Positions 33,529-41,822 of a stretch of DNA of 64,000 bases are shown here, piece by piece. The position numbers and the translations under genes are program-made. Within the stretch, counting starts at the first letter, position 1; the number at the start of each line of letters is the position of its first letter. The stretch is from Symbioplanes lichenis. GTDB taxonomy: Bacteria > Actinomycetota > Actinomycetes > Mycobacteriales > Micromonosporaceae. The DNA lies in the NCBI RefSeq assembly GCF_030709675.1, contig NZ_JAUZQD010000007.1, positions 124,001 through 188,000 of the forward strand, read 5' to 3'. Under the pieces are notes generated by a model. That model had not been told where the DNA came from, made no database searches, and saw nothing but the letters and a program-made list of their open reading frames with translations.

Positions 33529-34523
33529 GCTCCTGCTGCTCGCCCTCCTCCGGCCGCCCAACGCCGCTCGTCTCGCCCGCGCTGCCTGTCTCGCCCGCGC
33601 CGCCTGTCTCATCCGCGCTGCTTGTCTCGCCCGCTCCGATCACCGCGCCGGTTTCGGTTGTGTCGTCCCTTTCGACCACGGGCCGGCACGGCATCGACCA
33701 GGCCACGATCCCTCCGCAGACCTTCGTGATGGGCGACGCCCAGGAGGACGGCGCGCGCCCCGACGGCGAGACGCCGCTGCATCCCGTACGGCTGCGGGGC
33801 TTCGCCATCGATGTCACCACCGTGACCGTCGAAGCCTTCCGGGCCTTCGTCGAAGCGACGGGTTATCGCACCGAGGCCGAGCGCTTCGGCTGGTCCGCCG
33901 TCTTCCACCTCGCCGTGTCCGATCCCGATCGTGTCGTGGGGCGGATGCAGGGCACGCCCTGGTGGCTCGGGGTCGAAGGCGCCGACTGGGCGCACCCGGA
34001 CGGCCCCTCCTCGGTGGCCCGCGACGACCACCCCGTGGTCCACGTGAGCTGGAACGACGCCCGGGCCTACTGCACGTGGGCGGGCCGGCGCCTGCCCACC
34101 GAGGCGGAATGGGAGTGCGCGGCCCGCGGCGGCCTCGCCGGAAAACGCTATCCGTGGGGTGACGACCTGCCGGAGGAATGGCGGATCAACATCTGGCAGG
34201 GCGACTTCCCGGTGGACAACACGGCCGAGGACGGCTGGCTGACCACGGCGCCCGTCCGCTCGTACGCCCCCAATGGTTTCGGTCTTTTCCAGCCCGTCGG
34301 CAACGTCTGGGAATGGTGTGCCGACTGGTTCTCCCCGGCCTATTACCGCCAGTCCCCGGTGGACGACCCACGAGGCCCGTCCCTCGGCGCCGCCCGCGTG
34401 ATCCGCGGCGGCTCCTACCTGTGCCACGACTCCTACTGCAATCGCTATCGCAACGCGGCCCGCTCCTCGAACACCCCCGACTCCTCGACCGGCAACACAG
34501 GATTCCGCACAGTAGCCCCCTAG
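33525..34523 (+). CDS. Formylglycine-generating enzyme (sulfatase-activating factor)
   Basis: 332 residues, ATG overlapping the sulfatase stop. FGE-sulfatase fold: TFVMGDAQEDGARPDGETPL, HPVVHVSWNDARAYCTWAG, RRLPTEAEWECAARGGLAGK, GNVWEWCADWFSP. The copper-binding, redox-active cysteine pair lies in GGSYLCHDSYCNRYRNAARS (about residues 302-307), the same arrangement as the characterised Streptomyces coelicolor FGE. It converts the Cys of CxPxR sulfatase motifs to formylglycine using oxygen. The first ~55 residues are unusual: a Cys-Cys-Ser-Pro start, then an 18-bp tandem repeat. Being in the sulfatase operon, its clients are presumably the two upstream enzymes. Confidence 0.95.
   Translation: MSSCCSPSSGRPTPLVSPALPVSPAPPVSSALLVSPAPITAPVSVVSSLSTTGRHGIDQATIPPQTFVMGDAQEDGARPDGETPLHPVRLRGFAIDVTTVTVEAFRAFVEATGYRTEAERFGWSAVFHLAVSDPDRVVGRMQGTPWWLGVEGADWAHPDGPSSVARDDHPVVHVSWNDARAYCTWAGRRLPTEAEWECAARGGLAGKRYPWGDDLPEEWRINIWQGDFPVDNTAEDGWLTTAPVRSYAPNGFGLFQPVGNVWEWCADWFSPAYYRQSPVDDPRGPSLGAARVIRGGSYLCHDSYCNRYRNAARSSNTPDSSTGNTGFRTVAP
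33570..33638 (+). repeat. 18-bp tandem repeat in the FGE N-terminal region
   Basis: Three 18-bp units from 33570 plus a 15-bp partial encode VSPALP, VSPAPP, VSSALL, VSPAP: a flexible Pro-rich linker between the Cys-rich N-terminus and the catalytic domain. Confidence 0.88.
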
Positions 34524-34535
34524 ACACCCCAAGTT

Positions 34536-34685
34536 CCGTTGTCCACTACTTAGTTGTCCACACTCGAGTTGTGGGCAATCGAATTGCGAGCCATCAAGTC
34601 CCGAGCCATCAAGTTGCGGGCAATTGAGTTGTGGACAATCAAGTTGTGGGCAATTCAATGGTGCGCAATTGGTTGGCGCACACGA
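34536..34685. repeat. 15-bp tandem array between FGE and GH43 genes
   Basis: Ten head-to-tail 15-bp units fill the intergenic space, e.g. GAGTTGTGGGCAATC (34566), AAGTTGCGGGCAATT (34611), GAGTTGTGGACAATC (34626), AAGTTGTGGGCAATT (34641). The first two units and the last are more diverged. The array is strikingly AT-rich for this genome and contains CAATTG palindromes. It ends just before the GH43 Shine-Dalgarno (GGAGG at 34690-34694), so any repeat-binding protein or RNA structure would sit in the GH43 5' region. Confidence 0.92.
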
Positions 34686-34704
34686 TTGTGGAGGACACGC
34701 ACGG

Positions 34705-36954
34705 ATGCGTAAGACCCCCGCTCTCCTATCTTTGATCATGGTGGCCGCCGGCCTCACGGCTGCCACCCCGTCCAGCCCCGTCGCGGCCGCCCCGAAGGCC
34801 GCGACCTACACCAACCCGGTCAGCGCCGGAACCGTCGACACCTTCCCCGATCCCGCGACGATCAAAGCGAAGGACGGCAAGTGGTACGCGTACGGCACCA
34901 CGAATCCGATCTTCTACAGCTCGGGCGAGCGCGGCGAGCACATTCTGCCGATCCTCAGCTCGACCGACCTGACCCATTGGACTTACGCGGGTGATGTCTT
35001 CGCCCTGACCGCCAAGCCGGCGTGGTGGCCCGCCGCCGCCCGTCAATGGGCGCCGGACATCCGCTATGTCGACGGCGAGTACCACCTGACGTATTCGCTG
35101 TCGGTCGGCGGGATCGGGCTCGCCACCAGCCCGGGTCCCGCGGGGCCGTGGACCGACCGTGGGCAGATCGTGCCGAACGGCGGCGGCTGCCCGAGCGGCA
35201 CCATCGACCAGGCGATGTTCACCGACACCGACGGGTCGCACTACCTCTACTGGGGCAGCTACGACACGATCTGCGTGGCGCGGATGAACGCGGACGCCAC
35301 CGCGATCACCGGCGCCGTCACGACGATCGCGCGCGGGCGCCGGGCCGAGGGCGGCTTCGTGGTGCACCGCGGCGGCTACTACTACCTCTTCTATTCCGAC
35401 GGCGGCTGCTGCGACGGGGCCTTCAGCGGGTACGTGACCAAGGTCGGCCGGGCGACGTCGCCGACGGGCCCGTTCTTGAGCCCGGGCGGGCTGAACCTGC
35501 TCGACGACACCAGCAAGGACGGCATCGTCGTCGCGGCGAGTGGCAACGGCTGGGTGGGCCCGGGGCACAACTCGATCGCCACCGATCTCGCCGGGCAGGA
35601 CTGGCTGGTCTACCACGGCATCGCCGAGACGGACCCGGACTTCGGCCCGATCACCGGCGCGAACGGCGCGACGCTCAACCTCACCCGCCGGCCGCTGCTG
35701 ATCGACCGGCTGGACTGGATCGGCGGCTGGCCCGTCGTCAACGCCGGCGCCGGCCCCTCGGCGACCCCGCAGACCGCCCCGGTCACCACGTGGACGGTCG
35801 GCAGCACCTTCGCCTCGGCCGCCGGCTTCGGCCGGAACTGGTCACTGACCGACGGCCACCTCGCCACCCCCCGCCCCTCCACTGTGCTCAGCGATCAGGC
35901 CGTCTCCGGCGACGTACGGGTCGAAGGCGACGTACGCGGCACCGCCGCCGGCATCGTCCTCGCGTACCAGTCGTCGTCGAAGCAAATCGCGGCCTGGCTG
36001 GACAGTTCGACGCGGCGGCTGGTCGTCTCCGTGGGCGGTCGGCAGACCTCGGCGGCGTTGCCGGCGACGTTCGACTACGGCTCGTGGCATACGATCGTCG
36101 CGGAGAAGCGCGGCCGGGAGCTGCACGTCGAAGTCTCGGCGGACCGGTTGCACGACGCCGTGGCCACCGTGGACCTGACCGTGCCCGCGGGCTACCCGAC
36201 CGGCCGGATCGGGGCTGTGTCGAAGTCCGGGGCGGCCGACGTCGACAACCTCGGAGCAGCGCCGCTCCACCGTCCAGTGACGCAGAAGGTCACCGATCCC
36301 CGGCTCGGTGCCCAGCTCGCCGCGTACTCGGACGAATTCGACGGCACCGCGCTCGGCGCGGGCTGGACCTGGGTGCGCGGCAATCCCGGCGCGACCGTCT
36401 CCGGGGGCTCGCTGGTGTGGCCCACCCAGGCCAAGGAGCTCTATCTCGGCGACAACTCGGCGTCCGTGCTGACCCGCGACGTGCCGCCGGCCGACTTCGT
36501 GGTCGAAACCAAACTGACCTTCGACGGTACGCGCGGCAACCAGCAGGCCGGTCTGCTGCTCTACGAGACGGACGACAAGTTCGTGAAGCTGGTGCACTCG
36601 GTCCTGCCGCTGACCACCTACGGGGCGCCGGCCGTCCAGCAGACCACCGAGTTCACCAAGGAGCACACCCGCGTCTCGACCGGGGCGACCTTTGCCGGTC
36701 CCATGTTCGGTGGCCCGGCGACGCCCACCGAGTGGCTGCGGCTGGCCTATCACTACGACGCGGCGACCAACAGCAACGACGTCCGGATGGCCTCCAGCAC
36801 GGACGGCGTCACGTGGGAGTGGGGCGGCGCCTGGTCGTTCCCGCGCGGCGGGCCGCTGAAGCTCGGACTGGTGTCGATGAACACAGCCGGGGCGACGGGC
36901 ACGTTCGATTACGTCCGCACGTATGCCGCGACGAACCCGCTGACCGGCTGCTGA
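34705..36954 (+). CDS. Secreted GH43-type glycosidase with C-terminal concanavalin-like domains
   Basis: 749 residues from the ATG at 34705 (GGAGG upstream); a TTG at 34624 is in frame but reads through the repeat array. Signal peptide ends near PVAAAPKA (about residue 32). The five-bladed propeller of GH43 is suggested by NPVSAGTVDTFPDPATIKAK (catalytic Asp), WAPDIRYVDGEYHLTYS, GTIDQAMFTD, the acid-containing AEGGFVVHRGGYYYLFYSDG and GPGHNSI. Residues ~355-520 and 545-749 look like two concanavalin/DUF1349 modules (SDEFDGTALGAGWTWVRGNP). Likely an exo-arabinanase or xylosidase on plant polysaccharide; specificity not readable. Confidence 0.85.
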   Translation: MRKTPALLSLIMVAAGLTAATPSSPVAAAPKAATYTNPVSAGTVDTFPDPATIKAKDGKWYAYGTTNPIFYSSGERGEHILPILSSTDLTHWTYAGDVFALTAKPAWWPAAARQWAPDIRYVDGEYHLTYSLSVGGIGLATSPGPAGPWTDRGQIVPNGGGCPSGTIDQAMFTDTDGSHYLYWGSYDTICVARMNADATAITGAVTTIARGRRAEGGFVVHRGGYYYLFYSDGGCCDGAFSGYVTKVGRATSPTGPFLSPGGLNLLDDTSKDGIVVAASGNGWVGPGHNSIATDLAGQDWLVYHGIAETDPDFGPITGANGATLNLTRRPLLIDRLDWIGGWPVVNAGAGPSATPQTAPVTTWTVGSTFASAAGFGRNWSLTDGHLATPRPSTVLSDQAVSGDVRVEGDVRGTAAGIVLAYQSSSKQIAAWLDSSTRRLVVSVGGRQTSAALPATFDYGSWHTIVAEKRGRELHVEVSADRLHDAVATVDLTVPAGYPTGRIGAVSKSGAADVDNLGAAPLHRPVTQKVTDPRLGAQLAAYSDEFDGTALGAGWTWVRGNPGATVSGGSLVWPTQAKELYLGDNSASVLTRDVPPADFVVETKLTFDGTRGNQQAGLLLYETDDKFVKLVHSVLPLTTYGAPAVQQTTEFTKEHTRVSTGATFAGPMFGGPATPTEWLRLAYHYDAATNSNDVRMASSTDGVTWEWGGAWSFPRGGPLKLGLVSMNTAGATGTFDYVRTYAATNPLTGC

Positions 36955-36970
36955 CGAGTGGTGCGCCGGG

Positions 36971-37000
36971 CCGGCTCGCCCAAGGGGAGAGGCGAGCCGG
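36971..37000 (+). terminator. Hairpin terminator after the GH43 gene
   Basis: CCGGCTCGCC (36971-36980) pairs perfectly with GGCGAGCCGG (36991-37000) across a 10-base loop. It lies 17 bp after the stop. Confidence 0.7.
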
Positions 37001-37016
37001 TCGGCGTTTCGCCGAT

Positions 37017-37050
37017 TTGACAGGCTTTGGGCGTACAGCGAAAGCTTTGC
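37017..37050 (+). promoter_or_regulatory. Promoter/operator region of the discoidin protein gene
   Basis: TTGACA at 37017-37022 is a good -35 box; no convincing -10 follows at the right distance. At 37038-37050 the near-palindrome GCGAAAGCTTTGC (core AAAGCTTT) resembles LacI-family operators. Confidence 0.4.
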
Positions 37051-37079
37051 AGGGCATCCGCACCCCTCGGAGGTCACCC

Positions 37080-40052
37080 TTGCTGCCGCTGTCGCGCCGC
37101 CAATTGCTCACGCTGGCCGGGCTGAGCAGCGCCTTCGTGGCCCTCCCGGGGATGCCCGCGCGGGCCGCCGCCAAGCCGCTCGGCCCGGTGGCGGCGATCT
37201 ATCGCCGGGTGCTGCTGCTGCACACGCGCTGGGTCGAGGAGCAGTGGGATCCCACGATCAGGGCATACAACGGCGCCGATTTCCGCTTCGTCTCCGTGCT
37301 CGGCAACGCGGTCGTGCTCGGCATGGAGGAATACGATCCCGCGCTCGCCGGCGTCGAGAAGACGATCCTCCGCGCGCACACGGTCGCCACGATCCGGCAC
37401 TATGCCGCCACCAACCGGCTGGCCGGCGGGTCGGGCTGGGGGCGGCAGCTCTTCTGGGACTCGACGTTCGAGCTCTATTTCGTCCTCGCCGCCCGCCTGC
37501 TCTGGGATCAGCTCGACGCCGGGACCCAGGCCGCGGTGCAGGCCATCGCGGTCGGTCAGGCCGCTTATGCGTACGGGCTGGGCGCGGGCGACGACCCGAT
37601 GAGCGGCGACTGGTCCCCGCGGGGCACCGCCGGCGGTTACGAGGACGACACCAAGCTGGAGGAGATGGGCGTCTACGCGCAGGCGCTCGCCCCGGGCGTG
37701 GCCTGGGCCGGGGCCGGCGACCCGGCGGGGGAGTGGCGCAAGCGCCTCGTCCAGTGGGCGGCCAACGCGAGTGGTCTCCCGGCCGCCGACCGGGCCAACC
37801 CCGCGGTCGTCGACGGTGAGCGCCTCGACCGCCTGATGACCGCGCACAACCTGCACGGCTCGTTCGTGGTGGAGAACCACGACGCGGTCAACCCGCACTA
37901 TCAGGCCGAGCTGTGGCGCACGGCCGGCCGCGCCGCGATCCACTTCATGGTCGCCGGGCGCCCGCTGCCCGAGGTGCTCACCCGCCAGCCGAACGGCGCG
38001 CAGCTCTGGCGCACTCTGCGCCTGCTGGCCAGCGACGCCGGCGAGCCGGTCATGCCGATGGTCACCGACCGCTACCACCTCTACGGGCGCGACGTGCTGC
38101 CGCTCGCCTTCCTCGCCCAGGTCCAGGGCGACCGCGACGCGGCGCGCGCCGAGGCGGACCTGGCGGCCCGGCTCGAGCCCTACACGCGCTACGCCCCCGA
38201 GTTCCGGCTCACGAAGTTCAGCGGCGAGGAGAAGTACGAGCCGGAGGCGCGGGCCGAGGTTGCCATCGCGTACCTCTTCCACCAGCTGCGCGCCGCGCCG
38301 GTCGAGCCGGTCACATCGCAGCAGTTCTTCGCCGGCGCCCTCGGCACCCGGGACTTCGGCGCCAAGACGGGCCTGACCGTGCACCAGTCGATGCACGCCT
38401 TCGCCGCGGCGTCCGCCAAGGAGGACTTCACGCGGTTCGTGTGGCAGCCGGGGCACGACAACTGGCTCGTCGACGTTCGGCAGCCGGTGTTCCTGCCGCC
38501 GGGCGTGACGCCGACCGAGAGCAGCCGCCGGGCGTACTCGAAATGCCGGGACGGGGTCGACGCGACCGCGACCGTGCTCGCGGTGAGCGAGGGCTATGCG
38601 GGCTTCACCACGCTGCCCACCGGCACCGTCGTCTATGCGAGCACCGGGCTGCCGGGCGAGGGCGACCTGACGATCTTCAACCTGACCATGCCCGGCGTGC
38701 CGGGGCTGGCCGGCACCCGCTCGTTCACGTGGGCGGGCGGCCGGGCCGAGCTGCGCGACGAGATCACCGGCGACCTGTCCTTCGCGCCGCGCGACGCCCG
38801 CTACGTGCGGATGCTGGGCCGCGAGCCCGCCACCGAGTACGGCTACTCCATCTGGACCTTCGCGGTGCTCGACACCGAGGGCGCCGACCTGGCCCAGGGC
38901 GCGATGCCCGTCGCCTCCTCGGAGAACATGTGGTACCCGGCGCGCAACGCGACCGACGGCGACCCGGACACCCGCTGGGCCGTGGCCACCGAGGAGCGCG
39001 GCCGCGGGGACAGCTGGCTCGCGGTCGACCTCGGCTCGCCCGTGCGGGTCGCCGGGGTGCGCATCACGTGGGAGGCCGCGGTCGCCAAGAGCTTCGTCAT
39101 CCAGACCTCGACCGACGCCGTCACCTGGACCGACGCCGTGGCCGTCCCGACCACGCGCACGGCCTCGCGCTGGGTCGGCATCGACGGCCGGGCGGGCGTG
39201 GTCACCCATGGCGGCTCCGGCACGATCACCGTCACGGCGACCGGGATCACCGCTCCCGCGCCGCTGATCGAGGGCTATCCGGGCGCGCGGAAAGACCTGG
39301 CCCGGGCCGCCGCCCGCCGCATGCCGGCCGCCGCCGGGCTCACGGTCAGTGACGCCGACGGCTATCTCAGCGTTTTCAACCTCACGCCCGACGCGGTCGA
39401 GGGTGCCGTGGTGACGCTGCCGTCGCGGAAGCGGCTCTATCGCGGCCGGCAGGTCGTGACCGCGCGCGGGCTGGAGCTGCCGGTGAGCCTGGGCGGCGGG
39501 TCGGCCCTGGTCGAGCCGCCGCGCTTCGTGGTGGAGGGCGAGCCGCCGGCCGGCACCGCCTTCACCGTCGCCGACTCGCACCGGGTGGTCGTCGAAGCGC
39601 CCGCCGCCCGGTCCGCCGTGGTCCGGCTGGGCACGGCCACCTGGTCGCGCAAGGTGAAGGTGCCCGCCGGAGGGAAACGGACGGTGACTGTCCCCGGCGT
39701 GCCAATCACGCCGACGGCCGACCTGGCCCGCGGCCGCACGACCTTTCCGACCTCGCCCCTGCCCGCCGGCATGACGGCGCCGGACCGCGCGGTCGACGGC
39801 AACCCGCGCACCGCCTGGCGCCCCGGGCCGGCCGGGCGCATGGTCGTCGATCTCGCCCGGGTGGTCACGGTCGCGAAGGCGCAGCTGACGTGGGGTAAGG
39901 GGCGCCGACGGCCGTACCGGATCGAGGTCTCGCGCGACGGCCGCACCTATGCCGCCCTCCCGGGCGCCGGAGCCCCCGCCCGCTATGTCGCGGTCGTCGT
40001 CGACGGGTGGCGTCCGGGCGACGCCGAACTGGTGGAGTTCGCCGTGCTTTGA
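37080..40052 (+). CDS. Tat-exported multidomain discoidin protein, function unknown
   Basis: 990 residues from a TTG at 37080 with GGAGG seven bases upstream. A twin-arginine signal (LSRRQLLTLAGLSSAF, cut near ARAAAK) is visible. Residues ~30-400 are helical with recurrent Trp and His motifs (GGSGWGRQLFWDSTFELYFV, HNLHGSFVVENHDAVNPHYQ), suggesting an alpha/alpha-toroid enzyme core. About 400-590 is beta-rich (polysaccharide-lyase-like layout). An F5/8C discoidin domain occupies about 600-720 (NATDGDPDTRWAV, SWLAVDLGSPVRVAGVRITW), and a second, shorter one about 878-990 (AVDGNPRTAWRPG). I infer a carbohydrate-active enzyme, perhaps a lyase, but cannot name a family. Confidence 0.7.
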   Translation: MLPLSRRQLLTLAGLSSAFVALPGMPARAAAKPLGPVAAIYRRVLLLHTRWVEEQWDPTIRAYNGADFRFVSVLGNAVVLGMEEYDPALAGVEKTILRAHTVATIRHYAATNRLAGGSGWGRQLFWDSTFELYFVLAARLLWDQLDAGTQAAVQAIAVGQAAYAYGLGAGDDPMSGDWSPRGTAGGYEDDTKLEEMGVYAQALAPGVAWAGAGDPAGEWRKRLVQWAANASGLPAADRANPAVVDGERLDRLMTAHNLHGSFVVENHDAVNPHYQAELWRTAGRAAIHFMVAGRPLPEVLTRQPNGAQLWRTLRLLASDAGEPVMPMVTDRYHLYGRDVLPLAFLAQVQGDRDAARAEADLAARLEPYTRYAPEFRLTKFSGEEKYEPEARAEVAIAYLFHQLRAAPVEPVTSQQFFAGALGTRDFGAKTGLTVHQSMHAFAAASAKEDFTRFVWQPGHDNWLVDVRQPVFLPPGVTPTESSRRAYSKCRDGVDATATVLAVSEGYAGFTTLPTGTVVYASTGLPGEGDLTIFNLTMPGVPGLAGTRSFTWAGGRAELRDEITGDLSFAPRDARYVRMLGREPATEYGYSIWTFAVLDTEGADLAQGAMPVASSENMWYPARNATDGDPDTRWAVATEERGRGDSWLAVDLGSPVRVAGVRITWEAAVAKSFVIQTSTDAVTWTDAVAVPTTRTASRWVGIDGRAGVVTHGGSGTITVTATGITAPAPLIEGYPGARKDLARAAARRMPAAAGLTVSDADGYLSVFNLTPDAVEGAVVTLPSRKRLYRGRQVVTARGLELPVSLGGGSALVEPPRFVVEGEPPAGTAFTVADSHRVVVEAPAARSAVVRLGTATWSRKVKVPAGGKRTVTVPGVPITPTADLARGRTTFPTSPLPAGMTAPDRAVDGNPRTAWRPGPAGRMVVDLARVVTVAKAQLTWGKGRRRPYRIEVSRDGRTYAALPGAGAPARYVAVVVDGWRPGDAELVEFAVL

Positions 40053-40116
40053 CGATTTGCCTCAGTTGTCCCGCTCCGGGCGCGATTATTTCTGCGTACC
40101 GTCAAGTGGAGGCACC

Positions 40117-41769
40117 GTGCCCAAGTCCCAGCTGAACGAGCCCGTTCAGGTCACCGTCCGTCGCAACCCACTCCTCGGCTGGCTCGCCGACCGCAAGCTG
40201 GCCGCCAAGACCGGCATGGCGGCGACCGCCATGGGCATCGTCGCCCTGCTCGTGGGGCTGCTCGCCCTGAGCCAGGTCAGCGAGCTGAGCAAGGACCTGG
40301 CCACGATGAAGTCCGACCACGTCGACAGCCTCCAGCAGGTCGCCGAGATGCGGGCCGGCATGGGCGAGATGTACCGCGGCATGCTGGTCTACGAGATCGC
40401 CACCAACGACACGGAGAAGAAGAACGCGATCGCCACGACGGAGACCGCGGACCAGAAGGTCGAGGCGGCCGTCGCGGCGTACCGCGGGATCGCCGCCGAG
40501 TCGCCGGACCGCCTGGCCGTCCTCACCTCGTTCGAGGACGCGTTCAAGCACTACGGCGCCCTGCGCAACACGATCCTCTTCGGCCAGCCGCTGGCGGCCG
40601 GCTACACCATGCCGGCGGCCGACGCGGTGGGCGCCGAGTTCGACACCATCGAAGCCGACATGAACAACGCGGTCGCCGGCCTGCAGAAGGCCGAGGACAC
40701 CGCCGCCGACGCGCTCGCCGCCAAGGCCGCCGACCAGGCCTCCGGCTCGCGCATGTTCATCATCGTGGCGCTCATCGCCGGCATCGCTCTGGCCGCCGCG
40801 CTGACCGTCTTCGTCATCGAGGTCATCAAGCGCCAGCTGGCCACGGTCGCCACCGCCCTCGGCGCGGTCGCCGAGAACGACCTCACCGTCGGCGCCGACG
40901 TCCGCTCCCGCGACGAGCTGGGCCGCATGGCCGTCGCCGTCAACCGCGCCCGCGACGGCCTGCGCGGCACGGTCGCCCAGCTCACCACCGGCGCCCAGGA
41001 CCTCGGCGCCAGCACCAGCCGCCTCACCGGCGTCACCGCCCGCATCGGCGAGAGCGCCCGCGAGGCCGCCGCCCAGGCCGGTCTGGTCGCCGCGGCCGCC
41101 GGCGACGTCTCCGGCTCGGTCCAGTCCGTCGCCGCGGGCAGCGACCAGATGGGCGCCTCCATCCGCGAGATCGCCCAGAACGCCAACGACGCCGCCCAGG
41201 TCGCCTCGAGCGCCGTCGGCGTCGCCCAGAGCACCAACGAGACCGTCGCCAAGCTGGGCACCTCGTCCGCCGAGATCGGCGACGTGGTCAAGGTGATCAC
41301 GGCCATCGCCGAGCAGACCAACCTGCTCGCCCTCAACGCCACCATCGAGGCGGCCCGGGCCGGCGAGGCGGGCAAGGGCTTCGCCGTCGTGGCCTCCGAG
41401 GTCAAGGATCTCGCCCAGGAGACGGCCAAGGCCACCGAGGACATCTCCCGCCGCGTCGAGACCATCCAGGCCGACACCTCCAGCGCCGTCGAGGCCATCG
41501 GCGAGATCTCCCAGATCATCCAGCGCATCAACGACTACCAGGTCACCATCGCCTCCGCCGTCGAGGAGCAGACCGCCACCACCGGCGAGATGAGCCGCAG
41601 CATCGGCGAGGCCGCCGGCAGCAGCTCCACCATCGCCGCCAACATCAACGGCGTCGCCCAGAGCGCCGAGGCCACCAGCAGCACCCTGATCGAGGCCGAC
41701 GACGCCGTGGGCCAGCTCAACCGGGTGGCCACGGACCTGCGTACGGTGGCGGAGCGCTTCCGCGTCTGA
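40117..41769 (+). CDS. Methyl-accepting chemotaxis protein
   Basis: 550 residues from a GTG at 40117, seven bases after GGAGG. TM1 (about 32-52) and TM2 (about 210-233) flank a ~155-residue helical sensor domain (four-helix type). A HAMP domain follows (about 235-290) and the signalling hairpin contains VVKVITAIAEQTNLLALNAT, IEAARAGEAGKGFAVVASEV, then KDLAQET, the universal MCP tip. It relays ligand sensing to CheA/CheW, so the organism is probably motile at some stage (flagellate spores fit an Actinoplanes-like genus). No che genes are adjacent. Confidence 0.93.
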   Translation: MPKSQLNEPVQVTVRRNPLLGWLADRKLAAKTGMAATAMGIVALLVGLLALSQVSELSKDLATMKSDHVDSLQQVAEMRAGMGEMYRGMLVYEIATNDTEKKNAIATTETADQKVEAAVAAYRGIAAESPDRLAVLTSFEDAFKHYGALRNTILFGQPLAAGYTMPAADAVGAEFDTIEADMNNAVAGLQKAEDTAADALAAKAADQASGSRMFIIVALIAGIALAAALTVFVIEVIKRQLATVATALGAVAENDLTVGADVRSRDELGRMAVAVNRARDGLRGTVAQLTTGAQDLGASTSRLTGVTARIGESAREAAAQAGLVAAAAGDVSGSVQSVAAGSDQMGASIREIAQNANDAAQVASSAVGVAQSTNETVAKLGTSSAEIGDVVKVITAIAEQTNLLALNATIEAARAGEAGKGFAVVASEVKDLAQETAKATEDISRRVETIQADTSSAVEAIGEISQIIQRINDYQVTIASAVEEQTATTGEMSRSIGEAAGSSSTIAANINGVAQSAEATSSTLIEADDAVGQLNRVATDLRTVAERFRV

Positions 41770-41786
41770 GCTGTCCCTTGAGCGCC

Positions 41787-41822
41787 GGCGGCGCCGAGCC
41801 TTCGGGCTCGGCGCCGCCTTTT
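41787..41822 (+). terminator. Intrinsic terminator after the chemoreceptor gene
   Basis: A 14-bp perfect stem GGCGGCGCCGAGCC (41787-41800), TTCG tetraloop, complement at 41805-41818, then TTTT. One of the few textbook rho-independent terminators in the window. Confidence 0.9.

Noticed and set aside
34536..34685. CRISPR array
   Set aside because: The units are 15 bp and directly adjacent, with no unique spacers. The same applies to the arrays at 944, 20305, 27849 and 32035. No cas gene is present.
33609..34766. Minus-strand pentapeptide-repeat protein
   Set aside because: The CPQLD/N pattern does not follow the A(D/N)LXX register of pentapeptide-repeat proteins, and downstream the frame is simply antisense to the FGE gene. 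The periodicity is explained by the 15-bp DNA repeat.
26697..40052. Natural-product biosynthetic gene cluster
   Set aside because: No polyketide, peptide, terpene or RiPP core enzyme is present. The genes form a sulfate-ester utilisation operon followed by two separately promoted secreted enzymes.
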